In this document: positions 9,666 to 20,019 of the stretch, one piece after another
How positions within the stretch are numbered: position 1 is the stretch's first letter
Layout of the letters: each line of letters begins with the position of its first letter
Assembly: GCA_029448655.1 (NCBI GenBank)
Contig: JACCLO010000034.1
Location: forward strand, 62,001 to 126,000
DNA from: Wolfiporia cocos
Taxonomy: Eukaryota > Basidiomycota > Agaricomycetes > Polyporales > Phaeolaceae
Length of the DNA: 64,000 bases
Direction of reading: 5' to 3'
Program-made: the position numbers and the translations under genes
Notes under the pieces: model-generated
The model's input: only the letters and a program-made list of their open reading frames with translations
Databases searched by the model: none
Told to the model about the DNA's origin: nothing

Positions 9666-10904
9666 TAATTCAATCAAGCCGATTTGGCAATCGGTTATCA
9701 TTTAATTGCTTGGTTTACGGAAACCTACGCCGTCGAGACGCGTAATAAATAAATCCGGATCTGTATCCTTACGTCAAGAAAGGATTACATCTCGTCACTA
9801 CATCGAATATGGGCCTGGAAAACCCTTCGATTCCGACAAACTAGGGCTTGGAAACCTTAGTATAAAAATCTGGTCGCATATGCGAGCGACTACACTGGAT
9901 ACAGCCGTATATGGATATACGTCAAGAATACCTTCGGCCCACATCCACCCACCCTTATCTGGGTATAGAGGCGGTTTAACCTCTTTAAAAACCAAAACCA
10001 TCTGGATAGGTTTGATCGGGAGATCAAACGTGAAAGAGGGGGTGGAAACCCTAATTTCGCACCTAGGACCTTAACAAGTCCACTATCCCACGCTTACAAA
10101 TGAACCTTACGGTCATTAAAGCAACAAACGACATGCACTAAGAGGCCCGATTACCCTCATTCATGCTCGTACTGTCCTATTCGTATATGGACGACAACCC
10201 TGTAATAGGAATATAGTAGCTATCTATCCAATAGCGAAATATACCCTTCCCCAACGATCATCCCAGTTCCCACGCTTACAATGTCATACTCAATCGAAGA
10301 ACGACTTTAACGACATACAAGCACATTGGAAACTACCGTCATCGCCACCATGGGACTTCAGCCCTTACGGGATACACCTATACGAGACAACTCCTGACAA
10401 GGATGTATGTTCTCACGGTTACCCAATAAGGCCTCACTACGGCAACGACACTACAGTATCAGGGAATACAATCATAAGCATTGACCATAATGCACAATGA
10501 TTAGTACTTATACTATGGGGTTTTACACGAGAAGCCTACTCGTTAATAAATAAGTGCATACAACAACGAAGGCACAGCTTCATTCCGGAACTTACGACTC
10601 CGAAGAGATCGCTACGTAGAAGCAATCTAACTAGGGGACACAACCCCTGTAACAAATGGGCATTGACAAATGTCACACGCTTAGTACTTGCGATACTAGG
10701 GAGGCGACGCCTCATAAACGTTCATAAGGCGACGCCCTTTAATAACCGTTCAAACCGCATAAGTCGTACAAAGTAGGATTACCCCTGTACAAGCACAAAG
10801 CCTAAGACACCCGCCACGCGAACGAAGGAACTTGCAATCCCATTCACCGCTAGGCAATAGACGTCGAAAAAGCACCGCTATGTCACACTCAATGGGTACT
10901 ACGC

Positions 10905-10985
10905 ATAAGCAACATATCCGCCCAAGGGCTCGAAGAGACACTAGAAAATCTCCAGAGCTAACAGTGAAGCCCTCACTCTAAGGAA
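10905..10985 (+). repeat. element B internal module, copy 2
   Basis: Contains 'ggctcgaagagacactagaa', 'ctccagagctaacag' and 'gccctcactctaagga', matching copies 1 and 3 in order. Confidence 0.45.
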
Positions 10986-11139
10986 TATCGCACAATGCTA
11001 TCCGAAATACGTACAACGACACAATGCACCCTCTAATACGCTTGGCAAGCTATTGGAGATACAGATTACAAGTAGATTCAAAGGCACTATATGATGACCA
11101 TTTCCATATCGCCTTCTACTACGAGTAACGTCATAAGCA

Positions 11140-11220
11140 AAAGCAATAATCCGACCAAGGTCGCGAAAAGGCACTAGAACACCTTCAGCGATAACAGGAG
11201 AGTCCCTCCTCTTAGGATCC
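11140..11220 (+). repeat. element B internal module, copy 3
   Basis: Contains 'ggcactagaacaccttcagc', 'gataacaggagagtccctcc' and 'tcttagga'. It shares the upstream 'cataagcaa' with copy 2. Confidence 0.45.
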
Positions 11221-11271
11221 GCATGCACAATGACAGCACACTCTAGTAACACGACTACATCTCCCTAACAA

Positions 11272-11481
11272 CGGCATTTGACCTTTCGGTCATCACGCGT
11301 TGATAATCGCTAGTAACGGCATTTAGCACTTCGCTATCACGCGTTACAAATCACTATAAGGAATAAAATCGCCTTCCACGCTCAGGTTCCACCACAAGTC
11401 CTGAAACTCCCATTTATCCCTGTTCAATTGACAAATTGAAGCAGCACCATAACGGCATTTGACACTTCGTCATCACGCGTT
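11272..11481 (+). repeat. triple 33-bp block 'acggcattt...cacgcgtt' in element B
   Basis: Three copies (about 11272, 11317, 11452) each read acggcattt, a short variable part with 'cttcg', then atcacgcgtt. They lie just upstream of the polypurine tract. Confidence 0.5.
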
Positions 11482-11536
11482 ATACCGCTCTTGGGACGTA
11501 CACAATGAGGAATAGTTTCATCAGGGACGATGAAAC

Positions 11537-11551
11537 CTAAAGCGGGGGTAA
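11537..11551 (+). other. polypurine tract of element B
   Basis: Purine-rich stretch ending gcgggggtaa directly before the 3' LTR. It matches the element A and TRIM junctions. Confidence 0.7.
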
Positions 11552-12645
11552 TGTCACAGATTTATCTGGGGCTTACAGCATTTTTCCTACGATTATAGCA
11601 ATTTACCTGGGATTTATACGTCTAACTACAAGTTATCTACGGGTTAACTCCCATTGCCACCACGACAAGCTCTTAACTGGGCTTATCACCACATGACCAG
11701 CATACATAACGCTACGGCACCTTCCGGTCCAATAGCATAGTTACAGCTACGTCATAAAGGTCTCGCCCGTCAGAGCAAGACCAGCCACGTCATAGATCGT
11801 AGATCATAATGATAGGCCGAGCGCGGCACGCTCGCATAATAATGTCCACATGTACAAACAGTGCCTCGCGGCCTTGTACTATTGGGTCGGCCTTCCCGGC
11901 TTCCCACCGCCATAAGATCCTTGATCACAATGGCACCTCAGGCGCGCCACGCCTTCGCATAATAATGGCAACACGGCCAAATAGCACTATATTAGCATCA
12001 AGGCAATATCGCTATAGGCTCGGCCTTCTCGGCCATCTCACGGACTCGGCGTTCTCCAAGTCCCGGGCTTCTGCCATCACGGCGCTGCCCAAACACCGGT
12101 CCTCGCCTCACGGCTAAGACCAATACATGCCCCGGTAACCATCCGGACCGGGCTGTAACACATGCCACGGTACTACCCGTCCAATGGCATAACGACCTCG
12201 GCGTCTCGCCTTGGTCATCCAACGAAGCACGGCCAATCGCCATTATGCCGCAAGGTATCCGGCAACCGGCTTCACCTATACCCGGGCTGCGCCCGCGTTA
12301 GTATCACAGATAAGACATAATCCCTCTATTACGATTGGGTCGGCCATTAGGGCCTTCCACGGCCATTCTAGATAGAGTAACTAAACATCAGATAAGATAA
12401 AGCTTCGCCACTTGGCAAAGCCACATAACCCGGTAAGGCAACCGCTAGCTAGTAGCACGTGCCCTCCCGACACAATGTATATAAGTAGGAGCCAAGCGCT
12501 CTTTAACTTCAGTTCTATTCTTCTCGGCGTACGCCGTAGAAGAACCTCCTACCTCCTACTGCGTCTGATAACCTCTTCCTCACCTAAGTCGCCTAGTTCA
12601 TCGCAGGATACTGGCTTGGTGAGTCCCACAGAGCCATCTGTGTCA
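11552..12645 (+). repeat. 3' LTR of element B
   Basis: Same length as the 5' LTR and no difference seen in the stretches compared. Followed by the duplication copy cgggt at 12646-12650. Confidence 0.92.
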
Positions 12646-12650
12646 CGGGT

Positions 12651-14586
12651 GACCTTCGAGATAATGTTGCCATTCTTCTAATGCTCGAATTATGGCTAGC
12701 ATCTCTTTGTCATAAATTTTGTAGTTCCGTTCCGGGGCAGTCATGCCTGTGGAATAGAAGGCGCAAGGATTCCATTTCCAACTATCTGGTGACCATTGCG
12801 TTAGGACTGCTCCAGTCGCAAAGTCTGATGTGTTGGCTTCTATACGGAATTTCTGAATTTTGTCCGGAATATGTAAGATGGGGGCAGTTGTAAAGGCCGC
12901 CTTGAGCTTTTGGAAAGCTTCTTCCTGTGCTTCATCCCAATGCCATTTCTCCGACTTCTTCATGAGTGTTGTCAGGGGTTTCACAATTTTCAAGAAGTCC
13001 TGAATAAACCGCCGATAGAAGTTCGCAAAGCCTAAAAAGGCTTGAACTTCCTTCACCTTGGTTGGGGTCAGCCAATCTAATACTCCTGATAGTTTCGAGG
13101 GGTCCATTTCGACTCTGCCCTTAGAAATTATCATACCCAAATAGTCGATGCTACTTTTTTCAAAGAAGCATTTCTCGGGTTTGGCATATAGATCATTGTC
13201 CCGCAGCCTTTTCAGGACTGCCTTGGTGATTTTGCGGTGTTCCGCTAAGTCGTTGCCAAAGATCAGTATGTCGTCCAGATAGACTATGACTTTTCCGGTG
13301 GCAATGAAATCCTTTAGGACGTCGTTCATCATTGCTTGGAAAGTCCCTGGCACGTTCTTGAAACCGAAATACATAACCATGGCTTCGTACAACCCCTGTT
13401 TAGTAATGAATGCTGTTTTCCATTCATCACCTTCCTTGATACGGACGTTGTTGTAACCCCATCTCAGGTCGATCTTAGTAAAGATCGATGCACCTGAGAG
13501 TTGGTTGATAAGGTCCGATATCTGGGGTATAGGGTACTTGTTATCCACAGTTATTTCGTTCAGCTTCCTGTAATTGATTACCATGCACAAGGTTCCATCT
13601 TTCTTGGCAACGAAAAATACTGGGCTGGCCATAGGGGAGCTTGAATCTCAGATGTAGCCTTTTCGCTTTTCTTCAGCGATCCAGTCACGGAGGGAATTTT
13701 CTTCCTTTGGCAAGAGGGAATATGGTTTGGCCAGTGTTGGCAATGGAGTGCCTTCGATTAAATTGATGGCATGATCATATGGCTTACGTGTTGGCATCCT
13801 TTCGGATGCTTTTTGCGAAAATACCATTGGGCCGAATTCCCAATATTCCTTAGGCACAAGCTGCTTCCATTTTTCGGTTGCAGCTTCTGGTCTGTTCTGG
13901 TGGATTTCTCCTACCATTCCCATGAGGAGTCCCAATTCCTCATTGGACAGGGTACCGATCCACTTGATAAATGGATCATCAGGGTTTCCATCTCCAATCG
14001 TGTCTAGCGCAGAATCCCAAATGTTGCTGATGTTATTATTGTCCTCTTCGTCATCGGGTGCAACTTCTTCCGAATCAGGGGACGATTCTGAGGCTTCTGG
14101 GCATGCAGACCCACATCGATATACCAGACTGCCAGAGTTCCAGTCCATAGTGGGGTTATGTTTAATTAACCAGTCATATCCTAGGATAAGGTCGTGGTTG
14201 TGGATTTTCATGATGGTAAGGAATACCTTTTCCTTGTGCTCGCCATGTTGCATGAATCCTTTAACTGACTTATTGATGAGACCATTTTTGTTGTATGATC
14301 CATCTGCATTATGAATCCAAAAAGGGTCTTTCTTATCGTGGGTGACTAGACGATGTTTGTCAACAAAGTCTGAGTTGATGACTGATAACGTTGCTCCACT
14401 ATCGATTAAAGCCAAGCCTTGCACTTTCTGACCATAGACCCACAAGTCAACCCAGATCTGGAAAGATCGGGACTTATCACATGCATGATTCTTGTAATAG
14501 TGATATAAATTTTCACAATTTTTTACAAGCAGGTCAGCAGTACAGGCAACTATACTAGTACACAGCACACATAGGCAAGGATTCAC
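12651..14586 (-). CDS. protease, reverse transcriptase and RNase H start of element A (one in-frame TGA)
   Basis: The minus-strand frame runs from about 14586 (overlapping the gag end by a few bases in the -1 frame) to the element B insertion at 12651. The aspartic protease has LALIDSGATLS (catalytic DSGA). An acidic linker follows, then RT with MASPVFFVAKKDG, YNNVRIKEGDEW and the catalytic VIVYLDDIL (YLDD), then the connection and RNase H start ending YLEGHP. A TGA at 13650-13648 interrupts the RT start between GYI and DSSSPMASP, where related elements usually have Arg (CGA to TGA is a single C-to-T change). Otherwise open. RNase H continues at 6592 beyond element B. Confidence 0.88.
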
Positions 14587-14974
14587 ATGTGCTGAAGGCG
14601 AAAATTCGACTCGCTAGCTGGATGGTCAGGAGTTTTCTGGGCAACTGAATGCCATGGGATAATGGTAGTGCCCCAATTCGGTGGCTGACCAATTGGGGCT
14701 GTTGATGGAGCCGGTGTACTGGCCAGTGGTTCCTCTACCTCCGTGATGCGCACGGATGAATGGGCGGTGGAGTTGCCCATGGAGTTGTCACTGTCATCTG
14801 GGATCCACATCTCTGTTGTGGTGACCTGGACCATGTGACCTTTGCCATGAGGTGTGGGGGGGTTGCCGCTAGTAGATTTCTGAGCCCCCTTATTGTCCAC
14901 CTTGGATGCTGGCACCCTCCAATTGCATCACCCCTCCATGTTTGTGCAGTCCTTCCGGCCGCAGCTCTTGCATG
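14583..14974 (-). CDS. gag C-terminal part of element A, truncated by TRIM
   Basis: Minus strand. Just left of the TRIM the frame reads CKSCGRKDCTNMEG, a Cys-rich remnant, then a TGA at about 14929, then an open stretch of 110 codons rich in Ser, Thr and Pro. It ends at a TGA (14585-14583) that overlaps the first codon of the protease frame. Pol lies in the -1 frame relative to gag, the usual geometry for -1 frameshifting, although no clear slippery heptamer is seen. Gag upstream of 14974 is missing. The identification rests on position and the Cys-rich remnant. Confidence 0.6.
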
Positions 14975-15228
14975 TGTCACAGATAATGCGAAAGCATAAT
15001 ATCATAGACGTTACGGAGCAATAACTAGGGTACATTACCCGTACGTGGCGCCGGCATACATGGCCTACACCATAGAGTGTCTAATAGGCGCCGAGCGTGG
15101 GAATATGAACTGCAGATATAGCTGGACCCTCGATAGCAGCATGAGCTGTTATCGTAGCCCTTTTGGGGGAGTGGCTATTATGCCACTCATAAGCACGTTG
15201 CATTGGGTCCGCAGCGCGTCTTGTGATA
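14975..15228 (+). repeat. 5' LTR of TRIM
   Basis: 254 bp. Contains the predicted RNA 5' end TGAGCTGTTAT (15142-15152). Only a weak upstream 'gatatag' resembles a TATA box. Confidence 0.8.
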
Positions 15229-15230
15229 TA

Positions 15231-15241
15231 ATAACAGCTCA
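15231..15241 (+). other. predicted self-primer binding site of TRIM
   Basis: ATAACAGCTCA begins two bases after the LTR and is the exact reverse complement of 15142-15152. A nearby 'ggttcgaacc' (about 15251-15261) resembles a tRNA T-arm, but no tRNA can be built around it. Confidence 0.7.
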
Positions 15242-15640
15242 CCCGGTCGCCGGTTCGAACCTGGGTGGTGGCAAATATTTCCACTGCCTGGGGCGCTTCC
15301 GAACCACTGGCGGCTGAGGGAAAAGTACCCACCACGTGACCCCCTGTATCATGGGGCCCCTCTATAACCGTAAGGTATCAGGGGATAAGATTGGTCAAAG
15401 CTTGCGTGGTAAAAACTACTATTAAATAGCCTTAACCCGCACCCAAAATCCAGGGTGTAAGTCGGGCCTTCAAGAGGTTGGCACACACGTCATAAGCCAA
15501 ATGGTATAAGGGATTGGGGGTACCCTTCACCAGGCACAATGACAAAGCATAGTAGAAGTGATACTTAGTACCGGGGGCGGCTTGATGCAGCCTAAGTTAT
15601 CTCCTTAACCAGAGACGGTTAATCCTTGAAGTGGGGGTAA

Positions 15641-15894
15641 TGTCACAGATAATGCGAAAGCATAATATCATAGACGTTACGGAGCAATAACTAGGGTACA
15701 TTACCCGTACGTGGCGCCGGCATACATGGCCTACACCATAGAGTGTCTAATAGGCGCCGAGCGTGGGAATATGAACTGCAGATATAGCTGGACCCTCGAT
15801 AGCAGCATGAGCTGTTATCGTAGCCCTTTTGGGGGAGTGGCTATTATGCCACTCATAAGCACGTTGCATTGGGTCCGCAGCGCGTCTTGTGATA
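15641..15894 (+). repeat. 3' LTR of TRIM
   Basis: Same sequence as 14975-15228 as far as compared, preceded by the polypurine tract gaagtgggggtaa. Confidence 0.8.
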
Positions 15895-16271
15895 AGTTAT
15901 CCGTGTCATACTCGACCACTGAGACTTATGACATGCATGGTGACCTGCATCTTATAGGCAGGACATAGCCTGCTCCTCCTCATCAGGAGTATAGGGTTAT
16001 ATTAGGGGGGTATTCCCCATTGCATGATACACACGGTATTCCATGTCATCCCTAGTGACATAGCCTGGTATTGGGATATTACTAAGGGGTGTGACTTCGG
16101 AGAACTAGTCCGCTGAGTAACTAGTTTGGACATGCATGTTATGTATGTGTTGTTTGTGTACATGGACGTGTCTATGGGCGGTTACAAGTGTAAGTGTAAA
16201 TAAGCTCGTAGAAATGCCAGAAAAATAGGTAAAAATATAGAAAAATTCGTAGAATGTCCCAGATCTGTGAC
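15895..16271 (-). repeat. LTR fragment related to element C LTR
   Basis: On the minus strand it begins TGTCACAGATCTGGGAC at 16271. It matches the first 260 bases or so of the 699-bp LTR in a diverged form ('ctagtccgctgagta', 'tgttatgta', 'cgtagaaatgccag'). Truncated on the left against the TRIM; 15895-16000 is uncertain. Confidence 0.6.
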
Positions 16272-16377
16272 ATAGATCAGGAATTTGATAAACCTTATGT
16301 TTAGATATTGCCTTGTGGTAGCTTTGTTTTGTTGGGAGTATTAGAACAGTTTCTTGGGCTTCTGAGATGTTGTGATA

Positions 16378-16996
16378 TGACACGGTAACCACCATGCTAC
16401 CTGCCTAAGCGGGGGAACCCCTATATATCCTATATATCCGCCCTACAGGGCCCCCATCCTCGTAAGGGGAGAACAGGAGGCTGCATCTATTGAGATGCCT
16501 CACCGAATGCCTGAGGTCACAACCCATGAGTGTACCACAATGCCCCCAGACTAGCGAGCAGAGAGTGAAGCAAGAATAATATTGAAAGAGGCCCCCACCC
16601 TCAAGGAGAGAGCAGCGGGCTTGTTGCTAATGCAGTTCGCTGTTACACTCAAGCCAGGCAGCAGAGGGTTTTGAGAGGTTGCCAGGGGACACACCCCCTA
16701 GGCTGAGATACTAAGTCTGAGGAGTACCTCAGACGTCACCAAGTATATATACATGCAGCAACTCCCTAACTACCTAACTGCCTTGCCCTAAAGGTGTGGT
16801 CTGTGTGCAGTCAAGTCATGTGCTACAATACAAGGTGACGTTGTTACCTAGTGATGACGAAAGACCGTGATGTAGCTAGATAAGATAAAGCATTTATCTA
16901 CCTATGCACGTGCTGTCCTACGAGCGGCTAAAAACCAGCATTTTGGCATAAAAACATGGAAAAATGGGGAAAATGACGCCACAATTTCTTGTGACA
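16378..16996 (-). repeat. LTR (619 bp), no target duplication seen
   Basis: TGACACGG...CTTGTGACA on the plus strand, i.e. an LTR in minus orientation, with 'tatatatac' near 16744 as a possible TATA region. Flanks tgata and catta do not match. Related in layout to the LTRs at 57313 and 59960. Confidence 0.6.
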
Positions 16997-17254
16997 CATT
17001 AATGTGGGGTGGTTATAGGATTTGGGTAGAACTGGTTTGTCTTTGGATTGAACTGTATGAGGTGTGAACTGATTTGAAGTGATTACAACTGGTTCTAATT
17101 CCTGACAGAGATGACTTTCCAGTGCTGGAGCAGTGCTGGAGGTACTTGCCAATCAAGGAAGGATCTGATCTCTGTAGATAAGTGCTGATAATATCAACAG
17201 CAGAGTAGCATTCAATCGCCACTCTGAAGGTATCTTATCAATGTCAGTCAAACT
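16997..17254. other. no gene recognised
   Basis: Between the LTR and the MITE. Only short open frames on the minus strand without recognisable features. Confidence 0.4.
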
Positions 17255-17880
17255 AGGTGATGTGCCAGGCCTGGCTTGAGGCCAGAGCCAAGCTGGGCCA
17301 AGCCCTACTTGGGCTGGGGTGAGCTAGGCTTTACAACATGGCTTGAGATGGCCCAGGGCCCAGCTTGTATCTCAGGCTGAGCCAGGCTGAGCTGTTGAGC
17401 CCCAGCCTGGTGACCTTAATGGCTACAATGTCTGGCAACTACAATATAAGATTGTACAGGATAGTAGTATGCTTAACTAAACTATAGTATTATATGCTGT
17501 TCATTTCAGACTACATAAAAAGCCAATAAGTCATGTCCTTAATGTTGAAGCCTGCCACTCACCATTGGGCACCTATACAATACCCCATATGGCAGGTGCA
17601 CTACTGAATGCCATGCTGGTGGAAGGTTATTTTGACACTTAATACCACTATAATTTGTAGGCCTCAATGTTCCTTTTCATCAAGGAACAATTGAAAATGG
17701 TGTATTTCAAACTTTCAAGGCTATAGTGATGACTATCCTAGCAGTGGTAGGCCCCAGCTTGGCCCTGGCCCAGGCTGGGCCAAGCTGTGAGCTGTCAGTG
17801 AGGGCCCGGCCTGAGGTTTTGAAAAGCGGTGGGCCATCAAAGCCAGGGCTTTTGGGCTGGGCTGGGCCTGCACATCACTA
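17255..17880. mobile_element. hAT-like MITE, copy 1
   Basis: Terminal inverted repeats of about 15 bp (TAGTGATGTGCCAGGCC family), GC-rich subterminal repeats of 'gccaggc/gctgggc', no transposase. The flanking 8-mers gtcaaact and gtcaaatt differ at one base. About 626 bp. Copies 2 and 3 have perfect 8-bp duplications, which fits the hAT superfamily. Confidence 0.8.
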
Positions 17881-19290
17881 GTCAAATTCAATGTGTGACT
17901 GGGAAACTAATCATCAGACTGGTATAGAATTGTTGTTTGGTAGTCAGGCTGGCATATGAATTGCAAAGTGCTGTTGCAGCTTACCTATGTGGATATACTA
18001 TAGCCTGTGGCATATGCCACACAATGTGGTGCACACCTAGAGGCCTCAGAACCATCATGTAGAATCACAATGTACAAAATAAGTGGTATACATGATGTTG
18101 AGAATGCTCAAACTACAAAAATCTGAGCACATCTGAGAAGCTGTGTATATTGCTCAAAGTGGTGCAAAGCCATTCTTGCTGAGCAGGTCATCCAGATTGT
18201 CAACTCTGTCCTCATCCAGACCCAAATCCCCATCCTTGTCTTTATAATTTTCTGCCCTGTTTCCCTCTTCATCTTCACACTGCTCGTCCACTTCATCCTC
18301 AGCAACTTGATACCTATAGTCCAGCTCCTCCTCAATAAGCTTCATATCTGAAGGGATGGCGCTCCTGGACCATGCACGGGATGCCATGCACGGCCAGGAA
18401 CAGGTGTCCCCAAGGGACCAGACGGCCCGCACGGCCGGTGCCCTGCCTCGATTGTCTTTGGCCGTTCCAGCTCGCGCGTGGCTGCGGCTGCAATATAAAT
18501 GTGCCATAGACTTTAGACACATGTAAGAATACCAGGGCACGATCAAACACACACCAAAACGACACAGAACACACCACAGAAAGCCAGCTGGTAGGCAGAA
18601 TGCCCATCTGAGGTAGTTCAGCCACAGCTTGACCGATCATGATCGGCCTCGATCATACTCGTACAGTGAACCTTCGCTGGCTCATGCACAATCTGAAATG
18701 TCGCAAAAGCCCTGCGGGCACTATCTGGCTGCTCATCCAGTCAAAACAGGTGCCATCTGACGCTTCCCTAGGCTCTCTAGCCTAGCCAGGTCTGGCCCAA
18801 CCCCAACTGCCTTCCTATAGCTTTTTCCATGTCTTTTCTCTCCAACCTCGGTGCACCACCCTAGATCTACAGGTGATCGGTCTCATAAAATAATTTGCTT
18901 GTGTTTCAGGACAGTCTTCACCATCTCAGGGCTCGTCTCTGGATTGTCTAGCTTGTAGGGTGCACACTCGAAATTTTAGGACACTTAAAATGTTGTAGAA
19001 AATTTCGTGGCTCTCCATGTATTTAGGCGATGTGTAGATACGAGCAAATCATCGAATTCCACCCAGACGAAGTCAGACGAAGGGCTGCGCTCGAGGCGTA
19101 CGCTTAGGACTTAGGAAATCGGTCACAAACATTTTCGAGTCAATGTCTATTATTTCCACTTTATTCGACGCACCGCCGCAGTTCTAAATCGCTACAGGCT
19201 ACGTTCAACCGGTAAAACTACTCGACATCAACCCCTCGAACACCTCGCCTATCTCGGCACATCCAGACCTGCCCGGAGAACCCGAGAGAA
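17881..19290. other. mostly unassigned, one acidic ORF fragment
   Basis: The minus strand at 18154-18552 has an open frame whose C-terminal 60 residues are strongly acidic (EEELDYRYQ, EDEVDEQCEDEE) and look protein-like; the N-terminal part does not. It could be the tail of a transposase gene. I see nothing else supportable. Confidence 0.3.
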
Positions 19291-19625
19291 AATATTTTTC
19301 TGACAACAGCGGTATGTGCAGTCTTGCACCACAGACTAGCGAGTATAGAATAGTAGTGTTGCCAAGACGCAGGCGGGCGCACACGCAGAGGTAGTGAGGA
19401 TTGACCTGGTTGCCAAGAATAGTAGAACTGAGGTTGTAAGACCTCAGCTCGCGCTATATGTACATACAGGGGGACACACTGTGTCTACCCTAAAGAGGTG
19501 GCCTGTGCACTACCTAAGGTGAGTCACATGGGTGGCACTACTGTAAGTATGGGCGCATGACTGTTAAGGTATCAGGGAATTCTAGCTAAACCTTATCAAA
19601 CCTAAGACAAACAATAACAAGTCAT
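19291..19625 (-). repeat. degenerate LTR fragment
   Basis: Shares order and wording with other minus-oriented LTRs in the window ('cagactagcgag', 'gttgtaagacctca', 'atatgtacatac', 'ccctaaag-ggtggcctgtg'). Ends are not clear and no duplication was found. Confidence 0.4.
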
Positions 19626-20019
19626 GTGATATCTATAAGAGCCTTACCCGAGGCAGTCTGTGACACTCTCAACCTCCTCTCTGCTCATGGCACCCAGTAT
19701 GCTTATGCCCTCCATGACATGGCCAGGGCAGCTTCACTCATATTTATCACTTCAATCATGCCTCTGCTGTCATGTCATGCCGCTTCAATTACATCACTGA
19801 ACATGTGTTCATATTGAGGTTTTTCTATCAACTCCTCTGCCCCTTGTATTCCAACCAGGTCATCCTGAATGGCCAGGACAATTTCTCTTTCATGGTTTTG
19901 GAGAGTTTTGTCAAAGGACTAGGGATCCCCAGATTGATCGACAAAGACTTGTATTGGAATCGTATACTCACGTTGCCATCAGCAGCTCTTGATTTCTTAA
20001 CCCTTCATCCCATCCACTT

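Larger units (their letters stand above)
8651..11536 (+). other. non-coding interior of element B with diverged internal modules
   Basis: No recognisable protein domain. The longest open frame (9706-10074, 122 codons) has no similarity I recognise. Contains three imperfect copies of a module of about 75 bp (near 9585-9665, 10905-10985, 11140-11220) and three copies of a block of about 33 bp with 'acggcattt...cgcgtt' (near 11272-11310, 11317-11345, 11452-11481), each containing short inverted sequence. Confidence 0.55.
6593..12645 (+). mobile_element. Complete non-autonomous LTR element B (LARD-like, 6053 bp)
   Basis: Two 1094-bp LTRs (6593-7686, 11552-12645) appear identical as far as I compared. 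They flank 3865 bp without recognisable gag or pol. Perfect 5-bp target duplication cgggt (6588-6592, 12646-12650). The first internal bases are a self-primer site, and a purine-rich tract (aaagcgggggtaa, to 11551) precedes the 3' LTR. The leader resembles that of element C. Intact ends with no coding capacity and matching LTRs point to recent transposition using proteins from another element, plausibly the C lineage. Confidence 0.9.
2838..14974 (-). mobile_element. Chromodomain Ty3/gypsy element A, degenerate and nested
   Basis: Minus-strand order from right to left: end of gag (14974-14583), protease/RT/RNase H (14586-12651), RNase H fragment (6592-6505), RNase H end/integrase/chromodomain (5613-3934), dUTPase (3933-3202), polypurine tract, partial 3' LTR. 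Two insertions with perfect target duplications account for the gaps: a solo LTR (5614-6504, catct) and element B (6593-12645, cgggt). Removing them rejoins RNase H in frame. The 5' end is replaced by the TRIM at 14975. Three in-frame TGA codons and no other visible break in pol suggest an old silenced copy altered mainly by C-to-T changes. Confidence 0.85.
14975..15894 (+). mobile_element. TRIM-like miniature LTR element (920 bp)
   Basis: Two 254-bp direct repeats (14975-15228 and 15641-15894) without visible indels flank 412 bp of non-coding DNA. Ends are TGTCACAG...TTGTGATA. A self-primer site (15231-15241) pairs with 15142-15152 in the LTR, and a GAAGTGGGGGTAA polypurine tract ends at 15640. 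Flanks differ (gcatg left, agtta right), so no target duplication is seen; the right flank belongs to a different LTR, suggesting rearrangement after insertion. The 245-bp solo LTR at 59135-59379 is a relative. Confidence 0.8.

Noticed and set aside
9706..10074. 122-codon ORF in element B
   Set aside because: No recognisable domain, no homologous frame in element C, and it lies between RNA-like repeats; kept as non-coding.
15245..15275. tRNA T-arm-like 'ggttcgaacc' in the TRIM
   Set aside because: No D-arm, anticodon arm or acceptor stem can be built around it; the self-primer site explains priming without a tRNA.
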